A stretch of 64,000 bases of DNA from Streptomyces neyagawaensis (GTDB lineage Bacteria > Actinomycetota > Actinomycetes > Streptomycetales > Streptomycetaceae), in the NCBI RefSeq assembly GCF_023516595.1, contig NZ_JAMGBG010000025.1, positions 1 to 64,000 on the forward strand. Reading direction: 5' to 3'. Position 1 is the stretch's first letter; every line of letters begins with the position of its first letter. The translations under genes and the position numbers were made by a program. Below are positions 1-8,019 of the stretch, one piece after another. Under the pieces are notes generated by a model that worked only from the letters and a program-made list of their open reading frames with translations, was not told where the DNA came from and did no database searches.

Positions 1-1138
1 GGGGCGCCGGGCGCGCCGGGCGCCTCGGCGCCGACCGCACGGGACAGGCCGGGCGCGCCACCGGGCGCCCCCGGTCGCCGCCCCGCTCCGCCGGCGGGCA
101 GGGCGCGGGATCCGCCGAGCCGGTGGGTGACGCGGGCCCGCAGCAGGGACGCGATCAGCCACTTCCGCATGGCGCCCAGGTGCGCCGGGGAGCCGTGGAC
201 GTCGTCGAACTCCTTGAAGCGCACCCGGGGCAGTGTGGCGCCGAGCAGCTGCCGCTCGGTGGGCGGAATGATCTCGTCCCGCGAGCTGACGACGTATCCG
301 ACGGGGATGTCGACCGCGCCCAGGACGTCCGGGCCGAGCGGGAAGCCGGCGAGCAGCGCGCGCAGGGCGTCGTCGTCGGGGGCGCCGGTGAGCCGGCGCA
401 GCGTGGCGACGGTGATCCCGGGGACCCGGGGCCACCAGTCGGGGTCGTCGAAGAACCCGGCGACGGGGGCGCCGACGGTGTGGACGGAGCGGATGCGCGG
501 GTCCTCGGCCGCCGCGCGCAGCGCCAGGTGGCCGCTGAAGCTGAGGCCGAGGACGGAGGTGTCGGTCACCCGGGCGCGGCCGGCGAGTTCGTCCATCAGG
601 AACGGCAGCAGCCGCCAGGAGTCCGCGTGGTAGCGCAGGGTGTTCTCGCCGACGCCGGGCATCTCGGCGACCACGGCCGCCCAGCCGAGGCGGGCGAGCC
701 GGGGCAGCAGGGGTGCCCACTGCTCCTTGACGCTGACGATGCCGCCCATGACCAGCAGCAGCGGCCGTCGGCGGCGGGAGTCGAGTCCGCTCGCCCAGCA
801 GGCGACCGTGCCGTCGGGGTGGTCGAGGACCAGGCGTTCGACGCCACGCCGGCGCCGCCAGTCGTCGAAGGTGCGGACGCAGTTGTCCTGGGCCCGGCGC
901 CGGACGTCGTCGCCGTGGTAGGGGAAACGGGCGAGGGCGTAGTGCCGGCAGGCGTCGAGGGGGCGGCCGGCGACGGCCAGCCGGTCGGCCTCGCCGGTCC
1001 ACACCCGGGCCCACGACGCGGGGTGTCCCGGCTCGTCGTTGGTGATCCTCGGCAGGACGGCCGCGACCTGGCGGTCACCGATGCCCTGGCCGCGGGCGTG
1101 CAGCCGCGCGAACTCCTTGAGTTCCGCGAGATGGTCCA
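1..1138 (-). CDS. Alpha/beta hydrolase, likely tetronate acetyl-eliminase (3' end cut by window edge)
   Basis: The reading frame starts at the ATG ending at 1138, preceded by a GGAGGAGACGGAGAACAG purine-rich site, and stays open for 379 codons to the window edge. It has a helical N-terminal part of about 120 residues and then an alpha/beta hydrolase fold: a GGIVSVKEQW oxyanion-side motif, a nucleophile motif GLSFSGH, an acidic SRDEIIPP motif and a candidate catalytic His in DDVHGSP. This is the FrsA-like hydrolase type. Agg5 and AbyA5, which are alpha/beta hydrolases, remove acetate from acetylated tetronates to make an exocyclic methylene. Location beside the other cassette genes supports that role. 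The Gly/Ala/Pro-rich tail near the edge looks like a C-terminus. A generic esterase cannot be excluded. Confidence 0.75.
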
Positions 1139-1419
1139 TCGCTGTTCTCCGTCTCCTCCGGGATGCGGGTCCGATGCCCGGGGGATGCGGCCGGAGGGCT
1201 CGGGGCCTTCCTGGTCGTACCGGCGGCGGGCGGGGCTGTCCGGTCGTACGGCGGCGGGCCTGCCCGGTCGGGAGCGGGGGATGTCCCCCGGCCGGGTGGC
1301 CCGCCCGGAGAGATCCTGGCCGCCGTCCCTTAAGCCCTGCTGGCGCACGGGTTGCGCCCCGCTAAGCGCCGCGCGTGGAGTGCCGTGCGCGATGTGCCAC
1401 ACATGGTGTGCCGTGCGTG
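1139..1419. other. Gap upstream of the alpha/beta hydrolase gene
   Basis: There is no plausible gene in this stretch. It must hold the promoter of the alpha/beta hydrolase gene, because two hairpins separate that gene from the operon upstream. I do not see a convincing -35/-10 pair. Confidence 0.4.
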
Positions 1420-1457
1420 GTGTGCCGTGCGGTGCCGCGCGGGCGCGCACGGCACAC
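1420..1457 (-). terminator. Second hairpin behind the biosynthetic operon
   Basis: GTGTGCCGTGCG at 1420-1431 pairs perfectly with CGCACGGCACAC at 1446-1457 across a 14-base loop. A further copy of the left arm sits at 1406-1417 and partial copies reach back to about 1379, so the arm is tandemly repeated and alternative pairings are possible. It lies just beyond the first terminator in the minus direction. Confidence 0.5.
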
Positions 1458-1463
1458 GGCGGC

Positions 1464-1500
1464 GCGCTGGTGCGAAGAGGCGTCCTCTTCGCACCAGCGC
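1464..1500 (-). terminator. Strong hairpin terminator after the PPTase gene
   Basis: A perfect 17-base stem (1464-1480 with 1484-1500) closes a 3-base CGT loop, 14 bases past the PPTase stop codon. There is no U tract, as is usual in Streptomyces terminators. It should end the long operon and uncouple the alpha/beta hydrolase gene. Confidence 0.8.
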
Positions 1501-1514
1501 GTCGCCGTGGTCCC

Positions 1515-2405
1515 TCACCAGTCCAGGAGGTCGTCCCCTTCCCCGGCCGGGTCGTCGGACTCGGCGTCGTCGCCCAGGGCCTCGGCCACGGCGGCGACGA
1601 CCCGCGGGTCGAGCATGGTGCGGGCGGCGGTGTCCCGGGTGCCGCCGAAGCCGGCGTCGCTGACCGCGACGCTCACCACGTAGCCGTCGTCGACGGAGAA
1701 GGTGCGGAACTGCCATTCGACACCGGTGCCCGGCGCGCCGTCGGGAGCGAGGACCCTGGCGGGCCGGCCGTCGCGGCTGAAACCGAAGTCGGTGAAGCGG
1801 AACCGCAGCCCCTGCCCGATCGCCTTGCTGTATGCCTCCTTGAGGGTCCACATCCGTACGAGCGCGGCGCCCCGCCGCTGCGCCGGGAGCCGTTCGAGGA
1901 CGGTCAGCTCGTGCGGCGTGCAGACGTGGCGGTGCAGCCCGCGCGTGTAGAGCGGGCGGTCGGCCCGCTCCGCGTCCACCCCGATCAGCCCTTTCGTGGT
2001 GAGCCCGATGAGCAGCAGGTCCTCGGTGTGGCTGAGGCTGATGTCCACCGCGTCGTAGCCGCGCAGATAGGGCCGGCCGGTGGGGCCGTACCCGAGTTCG
2101 ACGGCCTGCGGGGGCACCCGCAGCGCCACCGAGGCGGCGAACTTCAGCAGCACCCGGGACGCGGCGAACCGGGTCCGCACGTCCGGGTGTGTCATCTCCA
2201 GGTAGCGGTCCCAGTCCCGGCCCAGCAGGGCACGCAGTCGCGGGGCGCCCGCCCGGTCCGGCCGCCAGTCGGCGAGCCGGGCGTGCAACACCGCGACCTC
2301 GTGCTCCTCCAGGTCGGCGCGTACCTGGTCCCAGGCTCCGTCACGGCCGGAGATCCGCACCGGCTCCCCGAGCGATGGGCTGGGTGCCGTCCTCCTCCGC
2401 GTCAT
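1515..2405 (-). CDS. Sfp-type 4'-phosphopantetheinyl transferase
   Basis: This enzyme would load phosphopantetheine from CoA onto carrier-protein serines. The 296-residue product shows the family signatures: SLSHT near 123-127, GVDAE at 142-146 (Mg2+ binding) and WTLKEAYSKAIGQGL at 186-200. Length is slightly above the usual 220-270 because of an N-terminal extension; the chosen ATG overlaps the end of the upstream acyltransferase gene by 65 bases, which favours translational coupling. It is the last gene of the operon and is followed by a strong hairpin. Its obvious clients are the three carrier domains of this cluster: the FAAL-side ACP, the ACP of the KS-AT-ACP protein and the glyceryl-type ACP. 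A housekeeping role is possible but a cluster-dedicated one fits better. Confidence 0.9.
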   Translation of the reverse strand: MTRRRTAPSPSLGEPVRISGRDGAWDQVRADLEEHEVAVLHARLADWRPDRAGAPRLRALLGRDWDRYLEMTHPDVRTRFAASRVLLKFAASVALRVPPQAVELGYGPTGRPYLRGYDAVDISLSHTEDLLLIGLTTKGLIGVDAERADRPLYTRGLHRHVCTPHELTVLERLPAQRRGAALVRMWTLKEAYSKAIGQGLRFRFTDFGFSRDGRPARVLAPDGAPGTGVEWQFRTFSVDDGYVVSVAVSDAGFGGTRDTAARTMLDPRVVAAVAEALGDDAESDDPAGEGDDLLDW

Positions 2406-3204
2406 CGAAGCCCTCCAATTCCTGCTTGAGATCCCCGAGTACGTCGGCGGCGGCCGCGCCGTCGACGACCCGGTGGTCGAAGGTGAGTCCGAGCCGCATC
2501 ACCGGGGCGATGGCGAGCCGCCCGTCCTTGACGACGGGCCGCTCGACGACGCGTCCCGCGCACAGGGTGATGGCGGTGCCCCCGCTGGAGTGGAATCCGT
2601 CGACGGGGCGGTGGCCCAGCGAGCTGACCGCGACGGTGCCGAGGACGCCCGGCCGTCTGGCCGGGTCGCGGGTCGCGGCGGCGAAGGCCAGCCGGCCGAG
2701 CGGCACGGGCAGCCGGCCGAGCATCCGGACCCCGCGGAACTCGGGCATCCGCTCGGTGCCGGGTCCCCGGTAGCGGTCGACGCGTGCCTGGATCTCGTCG
2801 AGGTCGGCGCTCTCCAGGTCGGGCAGCAGCGCGGACAGCACGGTCCGTTCGCCGTCCACGGTGCGGTCCAGCGCCAGCTTGGCGGTGACCCCGCTGAACC
2901 GGACGGTGCGCGGTCCGCGCAGCCCGAACAGACGGGCGGGGGCGAGGGCCGCGTTGGCCTCCGGGTGGCGGTGCAGCACCCGGCCGGTGGCGTGCAGCAG
3001 ATAGGTGACGACGGAGTAGCGGCGGCCGGCCGCCCGCGCGGCCCCGCGGTGGGCCTGGATCCGGGTCATGTCGATGTCGGTGTCGAGGTGGACGGGCCGC
3101 TGCCGGGCGGCGTGCTCCAGGAAGTACAGGGTGTGCCGCCGTCGGCGCTCGGGGTGCGCCCGGGCGGGGGCCGGCGGGTTCCCGCCGGCCCCGGCGGCGG
3201 TCAT
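2341..3204 (-). CDS. E2-type (2-oxoacid dehydrogenase) acyltransferase, likely tetronate O-acetyltransferase
   Basis: The 287-residue protein is only the catalytic domain of a dihydrolipoamide acyltransferase; there is no lipoyl or E3-binding domain. The catalytic motif FDHRVVDG is intact, with His244. The start is set by an ATGA overlap with the stop codon of the upstream ACP gene; an in-frame upstream extension exists but would bury that ACP. In the agglomerin and abyssomicin pathways, free-standing proteins of this kind (Agg4, AbyA4) acetylate the hydroxymethyl group of the new tetronate, which the alpha/beta hydrolase then eliminates as acetate. Gene order here (ACP, acyltransferase) matches that use. 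There are no E1 or E3 genes nearby, which argues against a dehydrogenase complex. Confidence 0.85.
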   Translation of the reverse strand: MTAAGAGGNPPAPARAHPERRRRHTLYFLEHAARQRPVHLDTDIDMTRIQAHRGAARAAGRRYSVVTYLLHATGRVLHRHPEANAALAPARLFGLRGPRTVRFSGVTAKLALDRTVDGERTVLSALLPDLESADLDEIQARVDRYRGPGTERMPEFRGVRMLGRLPVPLGRLAFAAATRDPARRPGVLGTVAVSSLGHRPVDGFHSSGGTAITLCAGRVVERPVVKDGRLAIAPVMRLGLTFDHRVVDGAAAADVLGDLKQELEGFDDAEEDGTQPIARGAGADLRP

Positions 3205-3428
3205 GTCCGGGCCGCCAGCTGGTAGATCTCGCCGAGGCTGCGGGCCTCCAGCAGTCGGCCCACGGGCAGGCTCCGGCCGGTGGCCTGTTCCAGCGCGGTG
3301 ACCAGTTTCAGGAGGTACAGCGAGTCCCATTCGGGCAGCTGGTCCAGGTCGGCGGAGACCTGGTGCTCCTCCAGCGGCATGCCGAGCTCGTCCCTGACGA
3401 GGCGGACGAAATCGTCGATGGTGTGCAT
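3201..3428 (-). CDS. Discrete acyl carrier protein, glyceryl-type
   Basis: A 75-residue carrier protein with the phosphopantetheine attachment serine in PEWDSLYLLKL (Ser36). The WDSL context and acidic helix are typical of the discrete ACPs that pair with FkbH-like proteins and carry the three-carbon glyceryl unit. It sits directly between the KAS III-like gene and the acyltransferase gene, overlapping the latter by ATGA. Inference: it receives a glyceryl group from 1,3-bisphosphoglycerate through the FkbH protein and delivers it to the KAS III-like enzyme. The FAAL-side ACP (7666-7974) has a different, LDSV-type attachment context, so the two ACPs are unlikely to be interchangeable. Confidence 0.88.
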   Translation of the reverse strand: MHTIDDFVRLVRDELGMPLEEHQVSADLDQLPEWDSLYLLKLVTALEQATGRSLPVGRLLEARSLGEIYQLAART

Positions 3429-3465
3429 TCTGTACGGCCCTCCCAGGGGCGGGTGTGTGCGGATG

Positions 3466-4524
3466 TCAGATCTTCTCGAGCGCGAAACCGGACTTGATCC
3501 ATTTGCTGGACTCGACGGCGACCGCCAGCGCGCGCTGCCCCTGGCCGATCTTGCCGAGGAGCCCCTCCAGTTGGAGGAAGGGCAGGGCGTTGCCGTTGTT
3601 GCCGGTGTCGGCGACGCAGGACACCTCGACGGCGTCGGGCAGTCCGAGTCCGTCCGTGATCCGCCGGGTCATCCGGCCGGACAGCTGCGGCGGCAGCAGG
3701 AAGTCCACATCCTCGGGGGTCCAGTCGAGTTCCTCCAGGAGTTCCCAGAGGATCTCCACGGCCATGGTCGGGACGGACTCCTCGATGGCCTTGTAGTCCT
3801 CCCGTACGGCCTGCCGGTCCTCGTAGCGGTCGGCGAGCCCGAACCAGTCGATGACCTGGCCGGGTTCCCGGCCGAGGCCGGTGAACCGGTTGAGGACGGT
3901 ACGCAGGGCGAGGCGCTCCCCGCGCGGGGTGGAGGTGACCACGGCGGCGCCCGCCCCGTCGCCGAAGAGGACGTAGTTGACGAGGTCGCTGGGGGCGGCC
4001 GAGGACAGGTCCCGGTCGAGATCGAGGTGCTTGCTGCAGACGTCTCCGCCGATGACCAGCCCCGCCTTGTGGCCGCCGCCGGTGACGAGGGTGTGGCCGA
4101 GTTGCAGGGCCTGGACGGCGCCCGCGCAGCCGGACTGGAGCTGGTAGGTGGGGATCTGGTCGAGGCCCAGCTGGTCGACGACGTGGTTGACGGTGGCGGG
4201 CATGAGGTGGTCGGGGGTCGCGGTGCCCATGACCACGAAGTCGATCTCGTGCGGGGCGAGTCCGGAGGCGGTGAGTGCCTGCTCGGCGGCGCGGGCGCAC
4301 AGGTCGGCGAGCGACCAGCGGACCTCGCCGGTCTCCAGGTCGCGGGCGAAGTGCCGGGTCCGGGTGCCGATGAACACGTCGATCCACTCTTCGTTGACGC
4401 CGAGTGTCCTCGCCAGCGCCGCGTTGTCGACCGGGTCGCCCGGCAGCGCGGTGCCGACCGAGGCGAGGTAGGAGACGGGGCCGGGCGGTGCGGAGCCGTG
4501 CTGAGGTGAGTGTTCCGACTGCAT
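3466..4524 (-). CDS. KAS III-like enzyme, likely tetronate-ring-forming synthase
   Basis: A 352-residue thiolase-fold protein of the FabH family. The nucleophile is present (Cys133 in QSGCAGAVQ). The usual HQAN motif reads PPQLS at 278-282, so the position of the active-site His is Pro279. The following Asn region is kept as GNNGNA (Asn309). In RK-682 biosynthesis the KAS III-like RkD makes both the C-C and the C-O bond between a beta-ketoacyl thioester and glyceryl-ACP; AbyA1 is the counterpart in abyssomicin. The gene lies between the PKS and the glyceryl-type ACP, exactly where such an enzyme is needed. Loss of the His suggests it does not decarboxylate malonyl-ACP like FabH. Specific assignment rests on cluster context. 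Confidence 0.85.
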   Translation of the reverse strand: MQSEHSPQHGSAPPGPVSYLASVGTALPGDPVDNAALARTLGVNEEWIDVFIGTRTRHFARDLETGEVRWSLADLCARAAEQALTASGLAPHEIDFVVMGTATPDHLMPATVNHVVDQLGLDQIPTYQLQSGCAGAVQALQLGHTLVTGGGHKAGLVIGGDVCSKHLDLDRDLSSAAPSDLVNYVLFGDGAGAAVVTSTPRGERLALRTVLNRFTGLGREPGQVIDWFGLADRYEDRQAVREDYKAIEESVPTMAVEILWELLEELDWTPEDVDFLLPPQLSGRMTRRITDGLGLPDAVEVSCVADTGNNGNALPFLQLEGLLGKIGQGQRALAVAVESSKWIKSGFALEKI

Positions 4525-4618
4525 GCGAGCGGTCCTTCCTTGAAGTCCGTGACGAGAGCGGGAAGCGCCCGGCCGCGCGCGGCGCGCGGCCTGCCCCGCC
4601 GCGCGGGCGCCCAGGTGC

Positions 4619-7600
4619 CTAGGCGACGGCCGAGCCGGCGCGGTCCTGGAGGTAGTCGACGAGGTCTCCGACCGAGGACAGCCGCGGGAGCAGGTCCTGC
4701 ACGCTGATCGTCTCCAGCCCGTCGAGGCGTTCCTGGAGCCGGTCCTTCAACTCCATGATCATCACCGAGTCGAAGCCGAGGTCCTCGTAGAGCAGGGACA
4801 GCCGCGACACCTCGTCCGTGGCGTAGCCGCCGACCTCGGCGACGGCCTCGATGACGGCGCGGGTCACCGGGTCCACCGCCGTGTCCTCCGCGGCGGAGGG
4901 CAGCACGGCGGTGAGCACGGCGCCGTGCCCGTGCGCGGCCGTCTCGTCCCGCGGGTGCGGCTGGGCGGTGTCCGCGTGGTCGGGGACGACGCTGAGGTCC
5001 GCCGGGGCGGCCCGTACGGTGGTGCGGGTCCAGAACCGGTGGGCGTCGGAGAAGGCGTACGGGGCGAGCCGCTGCGGCTGCCGCTCCTCCTGCGGGTAGA
5101 CGGCGTCCCACCGGGGGTCGAGGCCGCTGCGGAAGAGTTCGGCCAGCGCCTCGGCGAAGGTGCTGCCGTCGGCCTCGTCCCCGGAGACGGGGGCCACGGT
5201 GTGCACGCCGGCTCCGGCGGCGGAGCGCAGGGCGCGCGCCATGCCGCTGAGCACCGGGCGGGGGCCGACCTCCACCAGGTGGGTGGGGCCCGCCTCCAGC
5301 AGCCGGTTCATCGCGTCACCGAACAGCACGGGGGCGCTGATGTGCTCGGTCCAGTACTTGGCGTCCATCGGCTCGGCCTCCAGGAGCCGCCCGCGCACGG
5401 TGGAGTACACCGGGAGCTTGGGAACGCCGCCGCCCGTCTCGTCCGCGATCGCGGCGAACGCGTCGAGCATGGGTTCCATCAGCGGGGAGTGGAAGGCGTG
5501 CGAGACCTCCAGGCGGCGGGTCCTGACGCCCCGTCGTCCGAGGGTGTCGTCGATGCGTTCCAGCGCCGCCAGGTCCCCGGAGAGGACGGTGGCCCGGGGG
5601 CCGTTGACCGCGCCCACGCCGACCAGGGGCTCCGCGTCGACGAGTTCGGTCAGCTCCGAGAGCGGTGCCCGTACGGAGAGCATGCCGCCGCCCTCGGGCA
5701 GCCGCTCCATCAGGGCGCCGCGGGCGGCGATCAGCCGCGCGGCCTGTTCCAGCGGGAAGACCTCGGCGAGGACGGCGGCGGCGTACTCGCCGACGCTGTG
5801 GCCGAGCAGCAGCGCCGGCGGCACCCCGAGTTCGGTCAGGCTCGCCGCCAGGGCGTACTCGACGGCGAACAGGGCGGGCTGGGTCCAGCCGGTGCGGTGC
5901 ACGGCCTCGTCGCCGGAGAGCAGCAGGTCGCGCACCGAGCCGCCGAGGTGCGGGGCGAGCGCCTCGTCGGCCTCGTTGAGGAACCGCCGGTACAGCGGCG
6001 ACTGGAGGTACAGCCGCGCCGTCATGCCCGGGTACTGGGAGCCCTGGCCGGTGAACAGCAGTCCCACCTGGGGCTTGCCCGTGGCGTTGCCGACGAGCCG
6101 GGCCAGCAGGTCGTCGTCGCCGGCGGCCTCGCGCAGGGTCGCGGCGAGTTCACCGGTGTCCTTGGCGGGCAGCGCGAAGCGGTAGCGGTGCCCGGTCTTG
6201 GTCCGGTTGCTGCTCCAGCACAGCGGGCCGGCCGGGACCCGGCGCCGTTCCAGGGCGTCGGCCTGGACGAGCAGGTTGCGGCGGAGCGCGGCCGTGGAGG
6301 GGGCGGTCAGGGTGAAGACGCCGGCGCCGAGGCCCGAGGCGCCGGTGGTCCGGCCGGTGCGCCCGGACTCCGGGTCCCGCTCCTCGGGGCGGGCGGCGTA
6401 CGGCGGTGCGGACTCCAGGACGGCGTGGGCGTTGGTGCCGCCCATGCCGAAGCTGCTGAGGCCGCCGATCGCCGGCCCGGAGCGCAGCCGCAGCGGCGCC
6501 TTGAGGAGCCGTATGCCCTGCTTGGCGAGTTTCAGGGCGGGGTTCTCCTTGGCGGCGAACCGGCTGGCGGGGACCGTCTTGTGGTGCAGCGACAGGGCGA
6601 CCTTGATGAGGCCGGCGATGCCCGCGGCCCCTTCGGTGTGCCCGATGTTGCCCTTGACGGAGCCGAGGGCCAGCGGGCGCCCGGAGCGGCCGGAGTGCAG
6701 ATGGCCGAGCGCCTTGATCTCGATCATGTCGCCGAGGACGGTGCCGGTGCCGTGGGCCTCGGTGAAGGTGACGTCGGAGGGGTCGACGCCGGCGCGGCGG
6801 TAGGCGGCGGCCAGCACCTCCTGCTGCGACCAGCGGTTGGGGGCGGTGATGCCGTTGCTGCGGCCGTCCTGGTTGACGGCGGTGCCGCGGATCACCGCGT
6901 ACACCGGCTGGCCGTCGGCGATCGCGTCCTCCAGCCGGCGCAGCACCACCGCGCCGACGCCCTCGCCCCGGCCGATGCCGTCGGCGTCGGCGCTGAAGGG
7001 CTTGCACCGGCCGTCGGGCGCGGACAGTCCGGCCTGGGTGTAGAAGATGCCGAGCGCCGGGGTGAGCGCCACATTGACCCCGGCGGCGATGGCGGTGTCG
7101 CACTCCCCCGCCAGCAGGGCGTTGCACGCCAGGTGGACGGCGACGAGGGAGGAGGAGCAGGCGGTGTCGACCGCGAGGCTGGGGCCCTTGAGGTCGAGGT
7201 GGTACGAGATCCGGTTGGCGGTCATGCAGTAGCCGTTGCCGGAGCCGAGCTGGGCGGTGACCTTGGCGTAGTCGGTCATGTGCAGGTGGGCCCACTCGTT
7301 GCCCATGATGCCGACGAAGACACCGGTGTCGGTGCCGGCGAGCTTCTGCGGGGCGACCCCGGCGTCCTCGACGGCACGCCAGGCGCACTGGAGCAGCAGC
7401 CGCTGCTGCGGGTCCATGGCGGCCGCCTCGCGCGGGGAGACGGTGAAGAACTCGTTGTCGAAGGCGTCCGGGTCGGAGATGAAGCCGCCCTCGGTGGTGT
7501 TGGAGTGTCCTTCGGCACCGGAGCGGGAGTGGAAGTCACGGGCGTCCCAGCGCTGCTTGGGCACCTTGTCCACCCCGTCCCCGGAGCGCATCAGCATGTC

Positions 7601-7669
7601 CCAGTAGGCGGCCGTGTCGGGCGCCCCCGGGAATCGGCAGTCGATGCCGACTATGGCGACGGGCCTCAT
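4619..7669 (-). CDS. Single-module type I polyketide synthase, KS-AT-ACP
   Basis: A 1016-residue protein with KS (about 1-425), AT (about 535-830) and ACP (about 935-1010). KS residues are complete: Cys171 in DTACSSS, His306 in EAHGTGT and His344 in KGNIGHTEG. The AT has GHSVGEY (Ser625) and HAFH at 724-727, the malonyl-CoA signature. The ACP has GFDSV with Ser968. There is no ketoreductase, dehydratase, enoylreductase, docking region or thioesterase. A single malonyl extension with no beta-keto processing would give a beta-ketoacyl-ACP, which is exactly the substrate needed for tetronate ring formation. The start overlaps the upstream ACP stop by ATGA, suggesting that the ACP passes its acyl chain directly to this KS. 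Iteration cannot be excluded from sequence. Confidence 0.92.
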   Translation of the reverse strand: MRPVAIVGIDCRFPGAPDTAAYWDMLMRSGDGVDKVPKQRWDARDFHSRSGAEGHSNTTEGGFISDPDAFDNEFFTVSPREAAAMDPQQRLLLQCAWRAVEDAGVAPQKLAGTDTGVFVGIMGNEWAHLHMTDYAKVTAQLGSGNGYCMTANRISYHLDLKGPSLAVDTACSSSLVAVHLACNALLAGECDTAIAAGVNVALTPALGIFYTQAGLSAPDGRCKPFSADADGIGRGEGVGAVVLRRLEDAIADGQPVYAVIRGTAVNQDGRSNGITAPNRWSQQEVLAAAYRRAGVDPSDVTFTEAHGTGTVLGDMIEIKALGHLHSGRSGRPLALGSVKGNIGHTEGAAGIAGLIKVALSLHHKTVPASRFAAKENPALKLAKQGIRLLKAPLRLRSGPAIGGLSSFGMGGTNAHAVLESAPPYAARPEERDPESGRTGRTTGASGLGAGVFTLTAPSTAALRRNLLVQADALERRRVPAGPLCWSSNRTKTGHRYRFALPAKDTGELAATLREAAGDDDLLARLVGNATGKPQVGLLFTGQGSQYPGMTARLYLQSPLYRRFLNEADEALAPHLGGSVRDLLLSGDEAVHRTGWTQPALFAVEYALAASLTELGVPPALLLGHSVGEYAAAVLAEVFPLEQAARLIAARGALMERLPEGGGMLSVRAPLSELTELVDAEPLVGVGAVNGPRATVLSGDLAALERIDDTLGRRGVRTRRLEVSHAFHSPLMEPMLDAFAAIADETGGGVPKLPVYSTVRGRLLEAEPMDAKYWTEHISAPVLFGDAMNRLLEAGPTHLVEVGPRPVLSGMARALRSAAGAGVHTVAPVSGDEADGSTFAEALAELFRSGLDPRWDAVYPQEERQPQRLAPYAFSDAHRFWTRTTVRAAPADLSVVPDHADTAQPHPRDETAAHGHGAVLTAVLPSAAEDTAVDPVTRAVIEAVAEVGGYATDEVSRLSLLYEDLGFDSVMIMELKDRLQERLDGLETISVQDLLPRLSSVGDLVDYLQDRAGSAVA

Positions 7670-7974
7670 CGATTCTCTCCCCCCATCTCCCCGAGCTCCT
7701 CCACCAGGTGCCCGGCCAGCGCCTCGACGGTCGGGTAGTCCCAGGCCACGGTGGGCTCGAGGACGAGGTCGAAGTCCTCCTCGATGTCACCGCACAGGCT
7801 CAGCGCGGCCACCGAGTCCAGCCCGTACTCGGCCAGCGGCACGGTCGGGGAGATCTCGGACGGCGTCCGCTTGAGGTACAGGGCGATCCGGTCGGCGAGC
7901 CAGCTGCTCAGCGACTCGACGGTGTGTGCGGTGTGCTCGTTGTTCGCGGTGCGGTCGGTCGCGGGAACAGACAT
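7666..7974 (-). CDS. Discrete acyl carrier protein, partner of FAAL and acyl-CoA dehydrogenases
   Basis: A 102-residue ACP with the attachment serine in YGLDSVAALS (Ser54) after a polar N-terminal stretch. It is placed between the two ACAD genes and the PKS gene and overlaps the PKS start by four bases. In ramoplanin- and enduracidin-type clusters an ACP next to a FAAL and ACADs receives the fatty acyl-adenylate and carries the chain during desaturation. Here the same chain would then be handed to the KS of the next protein. It differs in its attachment context from the WDSL-type ACP at 3201-3428, so the two are probably not interchangeable. Confidence 0.88.
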   Translation of the reverse strand: MSVPATDRTANNEHTAHTVESLSSWLADRIALYLKRTPSEISPTVPLAEYGLDSVAALSLCGDIEEDFDLVLEPTVAWDYPTVEALAGHLVEELGEMGGENR

Positions 7975-8019
7975 GGTGTAACTCCTCGTGAAGGCGCGTC
8001 AGGTCCGGTCGGCCGGCGG

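Noticed and set aside
123-2429. Long open frame on the plus strand across the alpha/beta hydrolase and PPTase genes
   Set aside because: Composition is a high-GC antisense shadow; the minus-strand frames carry complete family motifs and proper ribosome sites.
2341-3204. Pyruvate dehydrogenase-type E2 role for the acyltransferase
   Set aside because: No lipoyl or E3-binding domain and no E1/E3 genes; tetronate context explains it better.
3204-3330. Longer start for the acyltransferase gene at 3330
   Set aside because: It would read through the ACP gene in another frame; the ATGA overlap at 3204 is a normal coupling junction.
4925-7738. 937-codon plus-strand frame opposite the PKS gene
   Set aside because: Its sequence is a Gly/Val/Gln/Arg-rich mirror of the KS-AT-ACP codons with no domain; the PKS on the minus strand is certain.
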